NCBI RefSeq assembly: GCF_004768545.1 | Contig: NZ_CP038634.1 | Location: forward strand, 310,001-374,000 | Origin: Cupriavidus oxalaticus | GTDB taxonomy: Bacteria > Pseudomonadota > Gammaproteobacteria > Burkholderiales > Burkholderiaceae | Reading direction: 5' to 3' | Length of the DNA stretch: 64,000 nucleotides | Notes under the pieces: generated by a model | Told to the model about the DNA's origin: nothing | The model's input: only the letters and a program-made list of their open reading frames with translations | Databases searched by the model: none | Shown here: piece after piece, positions 62,691-64,000 of the stretch | Layout of the letters: every line of letters starts with the position of its first letter | How positions within the stretch are numbered: the stretch's first letter is position 1 | Translations under genes and position numbers: made by a program

Positions 62691-63530
62691 ATGCCTATCC
62701 GAATCGCCCGTTTGCTGTCCCCGCTGGCCGTGGGACTCGCCCTGCTCTCTTGCGCCCTGCCCGCCACCGCCGCACCGCAAGCTGCACCGCTCGATGCGGA
62801 AGCGCTGTTCCGCCAGGCCGGTACCAGCGGCACCATCGTCGTCCACGACCTGCGCCGCGATCGCGTGCTGACCTACAACGCTGCGCGCGCGGCCAGGCCG
62901 TATTCGCCTGCGTCGACCTTCAAGATCATGAATTCGCTGATCGGCCTGGACAGCGGCGCCGTGGCCGACATCGACCACGACAAGCTGCCGTGGGACGGCA
63001 AGGTCTGGCTGGTCGGCGGCAAGGCTGTCCTGCCCGAAGCCTGCAATGCCGACGTGCCGCTGCGCGTGGCCTTCCCCAACTCATGCGTGCCCGCCTACCA
63101 GGCGCTGGCGCGACGGGTCGGCAGCCCGGCCTACCAGCGCTACCTGACCGCCTCGCATTACGGCAATGCCGACAGCTCGGGACCGGTCGACCGCTTCTGG
63201 CTCAATGGCCGGCTGCAGATCTCAGCCAACCAGCAGATCGATTTCCTCAAGGGGCTGGTGCAGCGCACGCTGCCGTTCTCGCCGGCCGCGTTCGATGGCG
63301 TGGACCGGCTGACGGTGACAGAACGCACCGCAGGCTATACGCTGCACGCCAAGACCGGCTGGGCCGATTCGGCGCAGCCGGCAGTGGGATGGCTGGTGGG
63401 ATGGGTGGAGCGCGGCGGAGACAACTACCTGTTCGCGCTCAATCTCGATCTCCTCAAACCCGAGCACGCCAAGGCACGGATGGAGATTGCACGCGCGGCG
63501 CTGCGGCAGGCCGGGGCGCTGCCGGATTGA
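62691..63530 (+). CDS. Class D beta-lactamase (OXA type)
   Basis: A 279-residue exported serine beta-lactamase. A signal peptide (LAVGLALLSCALPATAA) precedes all class D motifs: S75-T-F-K78 (acylating Ser and carbamylated Lys), S131-C-V133, Y157-G-N159 and K221-T-G223, with PWDGK after the first. Length is normal. It resembles chromosomal OXA enzymes of Ralstonia and Cupriavidus. Single gene, divergent from the unknown protein; no mobile-element sequence nearby suggests it is intrinsic. Confidence 0.93.
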   Translation: MPIRIARLLSPLAVGLALLSCALPATAAPQAAPLDAEALFRQAGTSGTIVVHDLRRDRVLTYNAARAARPYSPASTFKIMNSLIGLDSGAVADIDHDKLPWDGKVWLVGGKAVLPEACNADVPLRVAFPNSCVPAYQALARRVGSPAYQRYLTASHYGNADSSGPVDRFWLNGRLQISANQQIDFLKGLVQRTLPFSPAAFDGVDRLTVTERTAGYTLHAKTGWADSAQPAVGWLVGWVERGGDNYLFALNLDLLKPEHAKARMEIARAALRQAGALPD

Positions 63531-63544
63531 GTTGCAGCCGACGC

Positions 63545-63889
63545 CTACGGCACCGTCCCGCCGAGCTGCCGCAATAGCTTCTTCACGATGTCATCGTGCA
63601 ATGCCAGCGCGGCAGCGAGCGTGGGCGCGCCGTAGCTTTCGTTGTCCTGCTCCCCCATGCCAGTCACGCGGGTCACGAACAGCGGCGCTTCCCCTGATGC
63701 CTGCGCCAGTCCGCGAAAGCGCGTGGTGACCACGCCGCCGCTGTCCTGCAGCAGCGTGCGGCGGAACACCGGATCGTTCTCAGCCATCCAGCGCTCCCAT
63801 TCCTCACGTGCCGCCACCTCCACCGGCCGGTTTTTCAGGTCCAGCACGTAGTAGCGGCTCCACTGGCCAGTCTCGGCGCGGGCCTTCAT
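63545..63889 (-). CDS. Small hypothetical protein
   Basis: A 114-residue soluble protein beginning WSRYYVLDLKNRPVEV. It continues WERWMAENDPVFRRTLLQDS with VVTTRFRGLA and LFVTRVTG, and has no signal peptide, cysteine or known domain. It converges with the beta-lactamase gene 14 bases away. The remaining 110 bases of the window hold no visible gene. Confidence 0.6.
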   Translation of the reverse strand: MKARAETGQWSRYYVLDLKNRPVEVAAREEWERWMAENDPVFRRTLLQDSGGVVTTRFRGLAQASGEAPLFVTRVTGMGEQDNESYGAPTLAAALALHDDIVKKLLRQLGGTVP

Positions 63890-64000
63890 CTCTTGCTCCG
63901 GGTTGCTAGTTTCGGTCTGTCTTTACGCTAGCCAGCCAGGCGCCGCCGCGCAAGCGCAGTGTTCCAAAAGCCACTCCAGCCCGCCTGCGGCGCTTTCACC

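Overview
The window is high-GC DNA from a Burkholderiales beta-proteobacterium, most likely Cupriavidus (the Ralstonia/Cupriavidus group). The reasons are codon use, a Burkholderia-type porin, a Bug-family binding protein, a DUF1484-like small protein, a pgaABCD operon, a chromosomal OXA-type beta-lactamase and paired OFA transporters. The strain is inferred from gene content, not established. No rRNA, tRNA, CRISPR array or complete insertion sequence was seen.

Region 1 (1-9.4 kb) starts with the 3' end of a quinone oxidoreductase. A catabolic cluster follows: PhyH-type dioxygenase, RidA, MFS transporter, DadA-like FAD oxidoreductase, frameshifted flavin amine oxidase, a convergent TetR regulator and a porin. 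It looks like uptake and oxidative breakdown of an amine or amino-acid-like compound. Region 2 (9.4-15.1 kb) is patchwork: an MBL hydrolase, a truncated tyrosine recombinase joined to the last half of pntB, a small secreted protein with DPYTDGA repeats, MFS and AraC fragments, a TauD-type dioxygenase and a cupin whose tail runs into the next gene. Region 3 (15-21.6 kb) is an acid-sugar-type catabolic operon (VOC, 3-hydroxyisobutyrate dehydrogenase-like, IlvD/Edd dehydratase, SAF-domain dehydrogenase, Bug binding protein). It is divergent from a LysR gene with a clear T-N11-A dyad between them.

Region 4 (22.4-34.1 kb) holds a DctB/DctD-like two-component system divergent from an OFA transporter and its 40-residue partner. 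The intergenic region carries two 13-bp dyads 33 bp apart and a sigma-54 -24/-12 element. Next come a cyanide-insensitive-type bd oxidase (cydA, cydB, small DUF2474 subunit) and an abutting FUSC/DUF1656/HlyD efflux cassette. Region 5 (34.1-41.6 kb) is molybdenum cofactor and formate chemistry: moaA, a small winged-helix protein, a MocR-type regulator, moeA, fdhD and a YdeP-type molybdoenzyme.

Region 6 (42.1-47.4 kb) is a tight five-gene operon with no assigned pathway: GNAT-like protein, E1/ThiF-like adenylyltransferase, polytopic membrane protein, second GNAT-like protein and Acg-type nitroreductase. It is the best candidate here for an undescribed system. Region 7 (47.3-57.5 kb) has a di-haem cytochrome c, a second OFA transporter and the pgaABCD exopolysaccharide operon. 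Region 8 (58.4-63.9 kb) has a CcdA/thioredoxin pair, an M23 peptidase, a zinc-ribbon protein, a large unknown protein, a class D beta-lactamase and a small unknown protein.
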